Below are positions 22,800 to 34,079 of a stretch of 64,000 nucleotides of DNA, in pieces. Location of the stretch: positions 443,505-507,504 of the forward strand of contig JAKSZT010053996.1 in NCBI GenBank assembly GCA_026826555.1, read 5' to 3'. The DNA is from Tolypeutes matacus. Taxonomy: Eukaryota > Chordata > Mammalia > Cingulata > Chlamyphoridae. Each line of letters begins with the position of its first letter. Position 1 is the first letter of the stretch. The notes beneath the pieces are model-generated. The model saw only the letters and a list, made by a program, of their open reading frames with translations. It did no database searches and was not told the origin of the DNA. The position numbers and the translations under genes were made by a program.

Positions 22800-22985
22800 A
22801 TAGTCAGTGCTGGTTGTAAGATTTCTGTTTGGGATGATTGGGAAGTTCTGGTTATGGTTGTTGGTAAGGGTAGCACAACATTTTGCAGGTGATTAATATC
22901 ACTAAATTGTGTGCTGGGGAGGAGTGTTTGAGCTGGGGACGTTTATGTTGTATATATGTTTCCACAACTTAAAAAAAGAGAGAGA
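22800..22985 (+). mobile_element. Old L1 3' end fragment
   Basis: AAGATTTCTGTTTGGGATGATTG..GTTCTGG..GGTTGTTGG, GCACAACATTTTGCAGGTGATTAAT and ATCACTAAATTGTG follow the order of old L1 3' UTRs, ending in an A-rich run at 22972-22982. Confidence 0.6.
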
Positions 22986-23570
22986 TACTAAAGAGACAAT
23001 AACAAATGCAGTATGTGATCCTGATTGGATCTAATAGAAGAAAATAGTGTACATCCTATTCTTAGGGAAATAAATAATGAAATTAGATTTTTTATTCTGC
23101 GGATCCCTAATAATTTGAGCCTTATAGGGTTTCACAGTTCTTAGAACATCAGCAAAATCTGACATGAGGAAACATGGGATGGTCTTTCCTTTGCTTAATA
23201 GTAAAATATACACATATCAAAACAATGAAAGTGTTTTTCTTTGAATATATATTTTTATCACAAATATTTCTACTTACATAGAATGCACTGATGCCCACAT
23301 CCTAAGACAATGTTAGTAGATTACAATTCCTCTTAGAAATGAAGAGTAACAGGGATCTTCTTACTCTAGAATACTTGCCCAGCACAAAATTCACAAAATA
23401 ACGAAGCCTCTGGGAAAAGAAATAAAGGTTGCTATTGAGACTTTTAAAAGGAGTTAAAAGACCCAATCTGTTTCTTTTTATTGCATCTACATGATTTATC
23501 TAATTTGAGGGCAAAGACTGTATTAAAGAAGGCATGCCTTGACTAATGTATTTTCACCATCATCTGAATT
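22986..23570. other. Unassigned sequence
   Basis: The AATGCAGTATGTGATCCTGATTGGATC phrase near 23005 is split into shorter repeats-like words but I cannot place it in a family. No gene is visible. Confidence 0.4.
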
Positions 23571-23586
23571 ACTTAGGGTATATCTT

Positions 23587-23955
23587 TTTTTTTTTTTAAG
23601 ATCGATTTTATTTATTTATTCATTCCCCACCCCCCCCATTGTTTGCACTTGCTGTCTGCTCTCTGTGTCTGTTCATTGTGTGCTCATCTTATTTGTTGGG
23701 GGCACCTGGAACCAAACCCGGACCTCTGGTATGGGAGGGAGGCACCCAATGGCTTGAGCACTTCTGCTCCCTGCTTATTGTGTCTCTCGTTGTGTGTTTT
23801 TCTTGTTGTGTCTCTCTGTTGTGTCAGCTCACCATGCCAGCCCATCGTGTCAGCTCGCTGTCTTGCTTGTCTTCTTTAGGAGGCACCGGGAACCAAACCT
23901 GAGACCTCCCATGTGGTAGGCAGGTACTCAGCTGCTTGAGCCACATCCACTTCCC
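23587..23955 (-). mobile_element. Two-headed tRNA-derived SINE
   Basis: It is about 370 bp, in reverse orientation, with two tRNA-like segments (near 23700-23770 and 23878-23955) separated by a TGTGTCTCTC-rich linker. Target duplication ACTTAGGGTATATCTT (23571-23586) and ACTTAGGGTATGTCTT (23956-23971) differs at one base. Open frames over it are chance frames in a pyrimidine-rich repeat. Confidence 0.9.
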
Positions 23956-23971
23956 ACTTAGGGTATGTCTT

Positions 23972-24869
23972 ATAGGTTACAGGACTGGTGATACTATCAA
24001 CTGCATAAAAAGAGGAAACGGTCCAAAGAAACGGTCCTTTTTTCTAGATTGAGAAAGAATCAGAGAATTGGTATGTGGTAAAAGCATCATTCGTCAGTCT
24101 TAGTTTCCTTGCATGTTTGGTCTGGTTGGGTTGTGGTGATAAGGAAGAATTTTAACCACAAGGTGTAGTCTGTATTTATTATGTAAATAATTTTGTTAAT
24201 CAGAAAGCAATTGTTGGATTTGACTGCAGGCGTTTAGGCCCAGGCCACCTATGGTCAGGTTAGGTTAGGTTACTGTGCATAGTTTATCTGGATTAATAAT
24301 TCATTAGTGTTTTTCAAAGGGAAACTTGCCTAAAATATTCAGAGAATACTTTTATGTAGTTATATCAGTAGAAGGGATAGATAAACAAATATGTAATGAC
24401 AAATTATATGAGTAATGTGAAGGAAAGGAACTCTGCATTTAGACCTGGATCAACCTCTTAGTCATGTTCTGTGTCCATGCAGTCATGGACAAGGAAGGTA
24501 ATTGGAGTGCTCCTATTGGAAACAGATATGGTAACTATTCAGAATGACATGAAAAATGTCCTCAGTAGCTATTGAAATGAATATGTGTGGACTATACTGG
24601 ACAGTAAACATCACATGAGTTAGAGGCTGATGTTTGGATAGTAGATTCAATTCTATAACACTTTCTGTGTGATAGGGGAACCTGAGAAGCAAGCATAATT
24701 GTGTGAACAAATTATATGAGGAGGAGATTTTTATAATGGGCTTGGGATTATGATTATTAGCATTCCTGGTAAAACCTAGATATAAGTCCTAAGGAATTTC
24801 AACTGGGGAGATAGGGAGAAAAATCTCAAACTCTGTCTTTTTATAGCCATGTAATTTTTACTATTACTA
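23972..24869. other. Unassigned sequence
   Basis: No gene or repeat was recognised; a near-duplication of AAACGGTCC occurs at 24016 and 24029. Confidence 0.4.
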
Positions 24870-25000
24870 AAGATTTCTGAGCCTCTGTCCATTTAATTTT
24901 TTTAATATGTAAAGTAGCCTTAGTTAGCAGGATTACTTTGAGGGTTAAATAACAAAATATGTACATTTCCAAGTACATTCAATACAACTATTGTTTTTCA
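24870..25000 (+). mobile_element. Probable MIR fragment
   Basis: GATTTCTGAGCCTCTGTCC, AATATGTAAAGTAGCC, AGGATTACTTTGAGGGTTAAATAA and TTCAATACAACTATTG keep MIR 3' order with strong divergence. Confidence 0.5.
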
Positions 25001-26535
25001 GAGGTCAGGTACAAATGGGTAAGTAAATCTGACTTCTGTTTCTGACAGTATCAGTATTTGTCCATGAAATACATGTACTTATTAACAGGGTTTTAGGGGA
25101 GTATTTACAGGAGAGAAAACCCTTCGCATCTATAAATTATCAAATTCAGGGATGTTACAGCTGAGGATAATTAATATAGGATAAGATTTCAGCTGCCACT
25201 TTACTAAAGTATCATATTGTGAAAATAGATTTTCTACCAAATTCTTTATTCTACATTATCTGAGCCTCCCTGTCTATGGGGGTTTTGGAACATGATGACA
25301 CATGTACTTATACTACATATTGATACAGGGGATTTTCAGGACTAGATTTGCATGATGGGAGCCACTGATCTTTCTAGTTGAGCAAGTCCTTGAATTGATC
25401 AACCCCATAATGAAATACATTTTTTCAGAATCTTAGGTGATATCCAAGTCCATTGGGAGGCGATCTAGAACTTGGTGTTGAGAAAATGATATTGTTAGAC
25501 ATTCCATGTGGGAGAACCATGATGGATTAGGACAAGTGTACTAAGAAGGAAGGGTACAAGGTAGAGGAGGAAGGGAGTGAGAGTCCAGAGGGCTGAAATG
25601 AAAGTTCATAAGCCAGGAACAGTCATATCTGAGAAATTCCAGAGTGGATTCTCTTTACATGGAGACACAATGTTTTGGAATCAGGAGGGAATTTAAACTT
25701 TCTGAACACCATGTGCTAATGAATATATATGATTTTCATGTTCTTATCAATACAACAAAGGTATTCATGTCTTCTTTATTATCCAGAGTAGCCAAGACCT
25801 TCTTACTTTTGTTTCTGGGAGAGGAGGGTCCTCCCCCTATTTGTCCTGGAGCACATAATGTTCCTATTGATTGGAGTAGGGTTATTTCCAGGTGAAGGGT
25901 TGGGATTCATGACAATTGAGTCTGAAAATTGGGGACAAGACCAGAGTCTCATAGATTTTTTTCTCTACCCTCAACTTTGTTCACTTAGTGCTTATCTGAT
26001 TTTGAGTGAAAATCCAGAGAAAGTCTGTTGTCAGCTGAGCTATTGACAATGCTACCGCTGGTGAGTAGGGAATTCTTTTTATTGAAATTACCCATGTGTT
26101 GTCAGCAGATTGACAGGTTTCTCCTATTGGCATGGACATTCTAAGCTCATTTATGAGATATTCAATGATCTGAGCTGCAGTTAAGTTCATCCAGGCCTCT
26201 GGGATGATTTTGGTAGGTTGGGGGTTGATCAATAAGTAATCTCCTTTCCAACATTACACATATTTGTTCCAGATTCCATTAAGGCTCTGTATTCACTGTA
26301 TTCTGTTCAGAGATGGGAAGCTGGAGAATATCAGTCATCTGGTCTCAGTGGGTGATTTTTCTCAAATTTACTTATCTATTAGTTTCCTCTATTTTCTCGA
26401 GAAGTGTCTAGAACAGCTTGTCCATATAGTTTTATATTCTTTTATATTTTATTTTTATAACTTATATATGTAACTTATTTTATACTATTTTTACAATGTC
26501 TACAACTACCTAAAAGAAATTTCTTCTTTTACTTA
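25001..26535. other. Unassigned sequence
   Basis: Several open frames of 60-83 codons occur here, none with a recognisable domain or consistent coding signal. I see no gene. Confidence 0.4.
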
Positions 26536-26539
26536 TTAC

Positions 26540-27700
26540 TTACTAGCTTTAATTTAATTTTTGAGAAGTTGTGAATTATAAAAACAATTATGCATACCAT
26601 ACAAGATTCCCATATATTGCCCCATCACCAATACCTTACATTGTTATGGCACATTTGTTACAAATGATGAGAGAACGTCACCCTAATATCACTACTATCT
26701 TTAGTCCATAGCTGATATTTGGTATATTTTTCCAACAAACCATCTTATTATTAACTCCATGTAGTAGTATTATATATTTGTTATAGTTCATGAGAGATCA
26801 TTCTCATATTTGCACTGTTTAACCACAGTTCACTATTCACCACAGGGTTTACTGTGTTATACATTCGCCTTCCTTGTACAATGCTTCCAAAGTGTATATT
26901 CAGTGACTCTCAGTTTCATCAGAGTTGTGCTGTCATCAGCTCATTCCATTCCAGATGTTTTTTAAAAAGATTTATCTATTTTTATCCCCCCTCCCTTGTT
27001 TTTGCACTTGCTGTCTGCTCTCTGTGTCTGTTCACTGTGTGTCCTCTTTGTCTGCTTGTCTTCTCTTTAGGTGGCACCAGGAACCAATCCTGGGGCCTTC
27101 TGGAGTGGGAGAGAGGCACTTAGTGTCTTGCGCCACCTCAATTTCCTGGTCTGTTGCATCTCACTGTCTCTCTTCTGTGTCTTTTTGTTGTGTCATCTTA
27201 CTGTGCCAGCTCTCCATGCAGGCCAGCACTCCTGCATGGGCCAGCACTCTGCGTGGGCCAGCTCTCCATGCAGGCCAGCTTGTCTTCACCAGGAGGCCCC
27301 AGGAATCAGACACTGGACCTTCTATATGGTATATGGGAGCCCAATCACTTGAACAACACCTGCTTGCCTCCAGATGTTTTTATTACTCCAAAATTTAAAA
27401 TCTCATATTTTCATATTCCTTTTACCCCATTATTAGCACTGATATAGTACCTTCTTTGTTGTTGCTGTAAAAATATTACAATATTACAGTTAACTGTAGC
27501 CTATACATTACACTAGTTGTATTTTTCCCATTTATCTCCATATTCTTAGCACCTTATAATGAATAGAGGAACATTCTTGCATTTATACTATATCCACAGT
27601 CATCATCCACTTTGAAATCACTATGTTACACATACTCACATCTAGTTTTTCACCCCTCTAGAATGTATTTTCTTCTATTTAATGTCCAACACTCAGAGCG
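26540..27700 (-). mobile_element. L1 3' UTR fragment, reverse, split by a SINE
   Basis: Phrases such as AGATTCCCATATATTGCCCC, TACATTGTTATGGCACATTTG, TGTTATACATTCGCC and TGTACAATGCTTCCAAAG are the reverse of long xenarthran L1 3' UTRs, related to 36000, 42405, 44690 and 49945. A SINE at 26963-27369 splits it; the right edge is approximate. Confidence 0.6.
26963..27369 (-). mobile_element. Two-headed tRNA-derived SINE
   Basis: Reverse orientation with the A-tail side at 26963 and a tRNA-like head at the right end. CCAGATGTTTTT flanks it at 26951-26962 and 27370-27381. The body at 27205-27285 repeats GCCAGCTCTCCATGCAGGCC at about 27207 and 27259 with related GCCAGCACTC units between, a small internal duplication of the kind that may seed larger arrays. 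Confidence 0.88.
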
Positions 27701-27860
27701 ATGTCAGGAATTCAATGACTATTTGCTGAAAGAAAAAAATAAAAGAATTAAATATTTCCTAAATAATTATTCTGCTCTAGGGATTTGGTGTAGATTCAGA
27801 TATAGTAGTGAAAACAACACACATATCGTTTTCCAGGTAAGCTGTTCTGGGAGACCTTAT
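27701..27860. other. Unassigned sequence
   Basis: A short stretch between repeats with nothing recognisable. Confidence 0.4.
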
Positions 27861-27875
27861 GTTATTGAATTCTTT

Positions 27876-28369
27876 CTTTTTTTTTTTGTTTAAGATTTAT
27901 TTATTTACTTATTTATTTATCCTAACTCCCTCATTGTTTGCACTTGCTGTGTCTATTCATCTTCCTTGTTTCTTTAGGAGGCACTGGGAACTGAACCCAG
28001 GACGTCCATGTGGGATTGAGGCACCTAATTTCTTGAGCCACCTCTGTTCCCTGCTTTTTTGTATCTTTCTCTCTTTTTTTCCTTCTTGTGTCTCTTGTTG
28101 CATCAACTTGCTGCGCCTGCCCATCATATCAGCTTGCTGTCTTGCTCTTCTTCTTTATGAGGCACCAGGAACCCATGCTCCCTGCTTTGTTATGTCTCTC
28201 ATTATGTTTTTCTTCTTGTGTCTCTTGTTGCATCACCCTGTTGTGTCAGCTTGCCATGCATGCCCATCGTGCCAGCTCACTGTCTTCTTTAGGAGGCACC
28301 AGGAACTGAACCACAGACCTCCCAAGTGGTAGGCAGGAGCTCAATTGCTTGAGCCACATCCGCTTTCTT
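27876..28369 (-). mobile_element. SINE with a duplicated middle and three head-like parts
   Basis: Target duplication GTTATTGAATTCTTT (27861-27875) and GTTATTGGATTCTTT (28370-28384) bounds one insertion of about 494 bp, longer than the 370 bp of its relative at 23587. A 24-bp string beginning CTTCTTGTGTCTCTTG occurs at 28082 and again at 28212, exactly 130 bp apart, so the middle linker is tandemly duplicated. Head-like segments lie near 27977, 28155 (partial) and 28290. Confidence 0.88.
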
Positions 28370-28620
28370 GTTATTGGATTCTTTTTAGAAAATAATAATA
28401 ATCTATTGGGGGAACCTAGAATTGGTCTTTGTTTAAAAATCCAGTGATTCTGCAGTCTCTCTTGAATTTGGGTATCAACAACTGCAGTTCCTCACTGTAT
28501 CTGAGCACAGGGTCAAGGGTTAACACTTTGATGGTGAAGAATTGTCAATATTCTGTGTTCCAGTTACTTTTCCCTTGGCTGACCTTCATTGTGTACCTTA
28601 TTCTTCTTTGGTAACTGCAG

Positions 28621-29065
28621 TGGTTTTAAGTTGTATGCAGAGCAGGAAAACATGTTCTTAAATCTACTTTACTCCTGTGTATGTGAACCCATTTTATGTA
28701 GGACCTTTTGGTGGGGTTCCTTTAGTTATGTCCCACCTCAATCAGGATGGGTCTTAATTCTATTATGAGAGGACTTTATAAGGGAATAAAATTAAGAGAA
28801 AGAGAAAGCCTTAGGAATTATGAATCTGAAGTCTATGAAACCCAGAAGAGAAGAGACCAGAAGACACTACCATGTCCCTTGCCATGTAAGAAGTTAAGAA
28901 CCAAGGGTAGCCAACAGTCAGTCCCAGAAAGCCTCAGTCTTTTGGAGAAAGTATTGTTTTGATGATGCCTTGATTTGGACCTTAAAACCCTAAGCTAATA
29001 AATATCCATTGTTTCAGCCAACCCATTTCATGCCATTTGCTTAAGTAGCCTAAGAAACTAAAACA
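28621..29065 (+). repeat. 5' LTR of the MaLR provirus
   Basis: It starts TGGTTTTAAG and ends GAAACTAAAACA. Landmarks shared with the 3' LTR are CTTTTGGTGGGG-type text, GCCCCACCTCAATCAGGATGG-like CCACCTCAATCAGGATGG (28735), CTTTATAAGGGAATAA, ACACTACCATGT, TGATGATGCCTTGATTTGG and AATAAATATCCATTG, the last containing the polyadenylation signal. Confidence 0.8.
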
Positions 29066-30550
29066 AATTTTGGAACCAGGAGGGTGTGGTGCTGCTATGC
29101 AAATACCAAAAAAATGTGGAAATGGCTGTGGAATTGGCAGTGAGTAAAGGATGGAAGAATTGTGAGGTGCTTAACAGAAAAGATCTGGATTGCTTTGAAG
29201 AGACCTTTGGTAGAAATATGGATGCTGTTAGTACCTCCAATGAGGATTTACAAGGAAATGATGAACTTATTATTGGAAATTGTAGGAAAGATGATCCTTG
29301 TTTTGGAGTAGCAGAGAACTTGGCAAAATTGAATTCTGATGTCAGATGGAAGGCAGACCTTGAGAGTGATCTAAAAGCTAAATGTGCAGAGTGCACCCTG
29401 GTTTCTCTTTGCAGTTATAGCAATATGTGATAATGTGATAGGAATGAAATAATCTGGGAATTTAACTCCAGGGCATGAAGAATCTAGAAATTGATGGTTT
29501 GGAAAATTCTGAGCTTCCAGAAAGTGAGTCCCCAGAGAATACTGCTTGTGAGGGTTTAATGGAACATGGAACCAGTCAACAATTCCTGTGCAAGTCAGAA
29601 ATGTAAGTGCAGTTATCCAGGGAGGATCTGTGGAAAGTCCTTCTGTCTGATGGTTTGGGCCGCTGTGTCATACATGCAAAATTGGCAAGTTTTTGTTGTT
29701 GTTGTTGTTTGTTTTGTTTTTGAGATGTGTTTGAATGGACCCACTGCTAACCTGGATTAAATGAGACAGAAAACAGATTGAAAGAAAAAAAAAATCACAT
29801 CAAGGGCAGAGCCGTAGAAGTTGATGTCTGAACCAAAGACATCTTCTCTGGTCAATAGAGTAAGCCTACTCATGTGTGTGGAAAGAGTGAGTTTGCCCTG
29901 ATATTGAGAGTGGGTGAACCTCATGCCCCATTGTCCAGGAAGAGTTATACCACCCCATTGTTCTGAAAGGCTGGAACCTGTGCATATGGGATTGTGGTGA
30001 GTCTGGCCACTAACCCACTGTTCTGAGAGAGCTGGGCCTATTTTCCAGGGATTGTAGAGTCTGGCTACCACCCCAGTATTCTCAGAGTATGAAGCCTTCA
30101 CCCCAGTCTTTGGAGAGAGCATGGCTTCTGCATAAGCGCTTCAAAAGGGTCCAGCTTCTGCTTCATCAGTCCTGGAAGACAAATCATCATTCCATATTTA
30201 CTCTCAGGTCTTGAAATCTAATGGAGTATACCTTGCAGAGTTTTGCAGTTCTTTGTGATTTGTGACGCCTCTTTTCCTTTCAATTTCTCTATATAAGAAT
30301 GGAAATGTTTATCCTACGAATGTCCCACCTTTGTATATTGGAAGCAGAAAACTTGTTCTCTAGATTTCAGTGGTCAGCAGCCAGAGGGGAATTATTCCCC
30401 TGGACAGACCACATCCATAACTGATTTCGATTAGAGTTTGTACTAAGCATTGTTTCTGAAATGACTTCAGGCTTTTGGGATATTGTGATGGAGTGAGTGT
30501 ATTTTGCCTGTAGAGAGAGTATGTCTTTTTTGGATTCAGAGGGGAAAGTG
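29066..30550 (+). pseudogene. MaLR internal region, decayed gag-like sequence
   Basis: MaLR internal sequence is derived from ERVL-like gag with no functional product. Here GCTGCTATGCAAATACC, AAAATGTGGAAATGGCTGTGG and later TATCCTACGAATGTCCCACC (30311) and TTGGAAGCAGAAAACTTG (30338) keep MaLR order. An open frame of 114 codons survives at 29086-29430. A (GTT)n run sits at 29692-29715, and imperfect repeats around CACCCCATTGTTCTGA fill 29950-30110. Confidence 0.75.
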
Positions 30551-31009
30551 TGGTTATTTGAAGCTGTGGCACCACAGAAGAAATTGTTAAATCTAATCTA
30601 TTCCTGTGGGTGTAAGTAGGACCTTTTGATGAGATTACTTAAATTAAGGTGTGCCCCACCTCAATCAGGATGGGACTTAATCCTAAAACTGGGGTCCTTT
30701 ATAAGAGAATAATATTGAGACAGTGAGAAAAAATGCCATCAGAAGAAAGAAGCTGAAATCAACTAAACCCAGAAGAAAATAAAGAGCCTAGGAGACACTA
30801 CCATGTGCCTTGCCATATGACTAACTAAGGACCAAGGGTCACCAACAGCTGGCCCCAGAATGCTACAGTTTTAGGGAGAAAGCAATGACTTGATGATGCC
30901 TTCATTTGGACATTTTTCTGGCCTATAAACCATAAGTAAATAAATATCTGTTGTTTAAGCCAATGCATTTCATTGTATTTGCTTAAGCCCTTTAGGAAAC
31001 TAAAGGTCA
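30551..31009 (+). repeat. 3' LTR of the MaLR provirus
   Basis: It is collinear with the 5' LTR: TGGTTATTTGAAGCTGTGG, CCACCTCAATCAGGATGG (30657), CCTTTATAAGAGAATAA, ACACTACCATGTGCC, TTGATGATGCCTTCATTTGG, AATAAATATCTGTTG. The two LTRs differ at many positions, which implies an old insertion. Confidence 0.8.
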
Positions 31010-32195
31010 CCTTCCCTGGAATTGATGATAATACACTGTTAACAGCACAGGACTCAAAATTTCATGGATTTTTCCACAGCAGATCTGCAAACCAATGTAT
31101 GTTTCCACTTTGAGCAAGGAGAAGAACTGGTGGAGAAAGATTTGGATTTTTCCAGAACCAGAATTCAGGAGAGTTCTAGCAATGTGTGCTCCACAAAAGG
31201 ATGAGCCTAGTCATTGAATGAGTAGGTTCTTGAAAATGTCAACTGCAGACTTCCTTACTTGAGTTACATTTTTTGTAATGTAGGTGTTGATATTGGGGAA
31301 AGTTTCTTCTGGTATGGTCATTATTCCATTTACTTTTTCATATATATTCAAGTGTCTGTGGCTTTGGGAAATAGAAATGTATGTACTATTGGATTTAAAC
31401 TTTCATTTATTGGACCTTTCCTGATCTTCCTCTTTGATGGTTTTTCCTCTTTACCTCCCCAACATATCTTTCTAAAATTTTTTCTCATATTTCAATCTTG
31501 AAAATCTTTACTAATTGTCAATGTTGAGTAAAGTTTTCTATTGCCTAGAGTATTTCTTAATTTGGTATCCTTTCCCAGATATATGTCACATTTGAAACAA
31601 TTATAGGGCCATGTGGAACTTTTAAATATTTTCATTTTGCTAAATGTTAGTCTAGCAATTCTTAATTTCATTTTTTCAGGTAGAGAAAGTGGTCTTTAAA
31701 AGCAAGAAATTTTATCCATGTAGCATATCTGCAGGAAAGACACATCTATCTTCATGTCATTGGTAAGTTTCATGACTGTGACCCCTGGTCTTCCAAATAG
31801 ATACCTGGGAGTAGAATAAATTAGGAATTCAGTACAATCACTCAACTGTAAGTAAGTTGGTTTTAAGTGCTTATCCAGAGAAACTCTGTGATAGTTTGAA
31901 TTTGGAGAAAAATTAACTTGAAGACAGAAGTATAACCTGGGATTTTATAAAAAGATAATTGCTTAATCACCACTCATATACCTAGCCTTTGAAACATTAT
32001 AAGGTCTTCAAAACTGATGAGATAGCTCTGCAGTTGGGATGCTACAAAAGAGAAGATCTCTGTGCATGAAAGAGAATAACATTACCACTGGAAAGATTTT
32101 AATTGGAGACTGTCACTGAATGATTAGTCTAGAATTCCTATGTTTATTAATGGATATTTATGGACAAACCTTTTATGGCCCCTCTTCTACTTCCC
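31010..32195. other. Unassigned sequence upstream of the zinc-finger array
   Basis: No KRAB box, exon or repeat family could be recognised. An upstream zinc-finger gene exon might be expected here, but none is visible. Confidence 0.4.
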
Positions 32196-34070
32196 AGAAG
32201 CAGAAATCTCATACACAAAAGATGGCATTATATGTAGTGAATTGCCAGAAGATTTTACTAACAGATCCAGGCTGACTCAGCATGTGTTAACTTCACAAGG
32301 GAAAGAAAGTCTACAGGAAACTATTTGGAAAAGTCCTCAGTGACCAGTCATCTCTTAATCAACATAAACAAATTCCAAAAAGAAGTAAATTATATCAATA
32401 TCATCTAATTGGTAAGTCATTTATTCAACACTCTGGCCTTACATATTACAATGAATCTCACATTGGAGAGAGACCATGTGAATGCCATCTATGTGGGAAG
32501 CCTTCACTCAGTGTTCTTACCAGAGACATGAGAGGACTCACACTTGAGAGAAAGCCTATTAATATCATCTCTGTGGGAAAGCCTTCCTTTGATGGTCTAC
32601 CCTGAGAGAACAGGAGAGAACTCATAGTGGAGAAAACCTGTATGAATGTCATCTATGTAGGAAAGACTTCACTCATTCTTCTGCATTGAGAGAACTCACA
32701 CAGGAGTGAAATTTTATTAATGTAATCTATGTGGTAAAGCCTTCACTAGATCTTCTAACCTGAGAGAATATGAGAGAACTTATGCTGGTGAGAATCTATA
32801 AATGCCATCTCTGTGAGAAAGCCTTCACTTGTTTTTCTACGCTTAGACAACAGGAAAGAATTCATACTAGAGAGAAACCCTATAAATGTCATTTATGTAG
32901 GAAAGTCTTCACCCATTTTTCTACACTTAGACAACATGAGACAACCCACAATGAAGAGAAATACTATGAATGTCCTCTATGTGGGAAAGCCTTTATATGT
33001 TGTTTTGACCTGAGACAACATGAGAGAGCTCACATTGAGGAGAAACCTTGAATGTCATTTATGTGGGAAAACTTCACCCATAATTCTAGTCTTAGGCCTC
33101 ATGAGAGTATGCACATTGGGGAAAAACCCTGTAATTGTCATCTGAGTGGGAATGTCTTCAATCTGTGTTCTGTCCTGAGACAACATGAGAGGACTCACAT
33201 TGGAGAGAAACCCTATGAATGTCATCTATGTGGGAAAGCCTTCATTCAAACTTGCCTCAAAACAACATGAGAAAACTTATACTGGAGAGATACCATAAGA
33301 ATTTCATCTATGTGGGGAAACCTTAGTTTATTTTTGTAACCTTAGACAACATGGGAGAACTCAAACTAGAGAGAAACCCCATGAATGCCATATATGTGAA
33401 GGGGTTCAGCCAATGTTCTAACCTTAGTTTAAATAAGAGCACTCATGCTATAAATGTTTTGAATATGGAAGAGATTTCGATCCTTGACTTAACCTTTAAA
33501 CATACTAGAGAAGTCACATACTGGTGAAACACTGATTATAATAAATCTGGTAGAGCTTTTAGTCACCCTGATTACTTCATCAATTTAAGCTAGTTATGCT
33601 GAAGAGAATCAATATAAATGCAACAAAGTCTTTAATAGATTGTCTGGTGATATCCAACATGAGAGAATGCATAAATGTAATGAAAGTGGAAGTGTCTTCA
33701 TCTACTGTTCCAACTGATAGACAAGTTTTTACCAGAGAATGAAGGCTTGAAGAAGTGCCAGATAATTCATGATGGTGATATTTTTCATGAAAAATCACAC
33801 AAAATCATTTATTCCTACAGCAACACTTGTAGGGCAAGAGAGAATCCAGAGTATATAAAGTGTTATTTGTGTCATGAATGAAGACATGTCTCATGAATGA
33901 AGACATGTCTTCAGTGATCACTCATTCCTTAGCATTGATATTTTTGTGCTCAGGAAAAAACAATCCCAAACTCAACTTAGGAAAATCTTCAGCCAGTTTT
34001 CACATCAGAAAATTCATAGTGGAAAATAAGATACTTTCTATGGACCATTTAGCACACAATTCATCAATGA
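32196..34070 (+). pseudogene. C2H2 zinc-finger gene exon, decayed
   Basis: C2H2 fingers bind DNA, and arrays are encoded by the last exon of KZFP-type genes. About 13 units of about 84 bp run from 32470 to 33600, with pattern [16 protein letters not shown] and linkers near [16 protein letters not shown]. The best open parts are 32770-33051 (93 codons, three clear fingers) and 33052-33270. Stops and frameshifts separate the rest; a spacer with weak finger traces runs from 32196, and remnants near 33620, 33960 and 34010 extend the 3' end. No KRAB domain was found, and no gene symbol is assigned. Confidence 0.88.
33872..33909. repeat. Perfect 19-bp tandem duplication
   Basis: TCATGAATGAAGACATGTC occurs twice back to back within the zinc-finger relic. 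It is a small slippage or fill-in duplication. Confidence 0.95.
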
Positions 34071-34079
34071 GTTAAGAAT

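Larger units (their letters stand above)
28621..31009 (+). mobile_element. MaLR-type (ERVL-MaLR) provirus, LTR-internal-LTR
   Basis: Two same-orientation LTRs (28621-29065 and 30551-31009) flank about 1.5 kb of internal sequence. The first internal bases, AATTTTGGAACCAGG, resemble the start of MaLR internal regions, and the end before the second LTR, AGAGGGGAAAG, looks like a polypurine tract. MaLRs are non-autonomous relics that usually persist as solo LTRs. No 5-bp target duplication could be fixed, so the outer ends may be off by some bases. Confidence 0.8.

Noticed and set aside
23539..23902. Overlapping open frames of 72-87 codons
   Set aside because: All lie within a reverse SINE; similar Cys/Ser/Leu-rich frames recur in each SINE copy at 26854-27447 and 27859-28332.
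29086..29430. An intact 114-codon gene
   Set aside because: It lies inside the MaLR internal region and is a leftover of decayed gag-like sequence.
32140..32343. KRAB exon for the zinc-finger relic
   Set aside because: The 67-codon frame lacks the conserved KRAB core and instead leads into finger spacer sequence.
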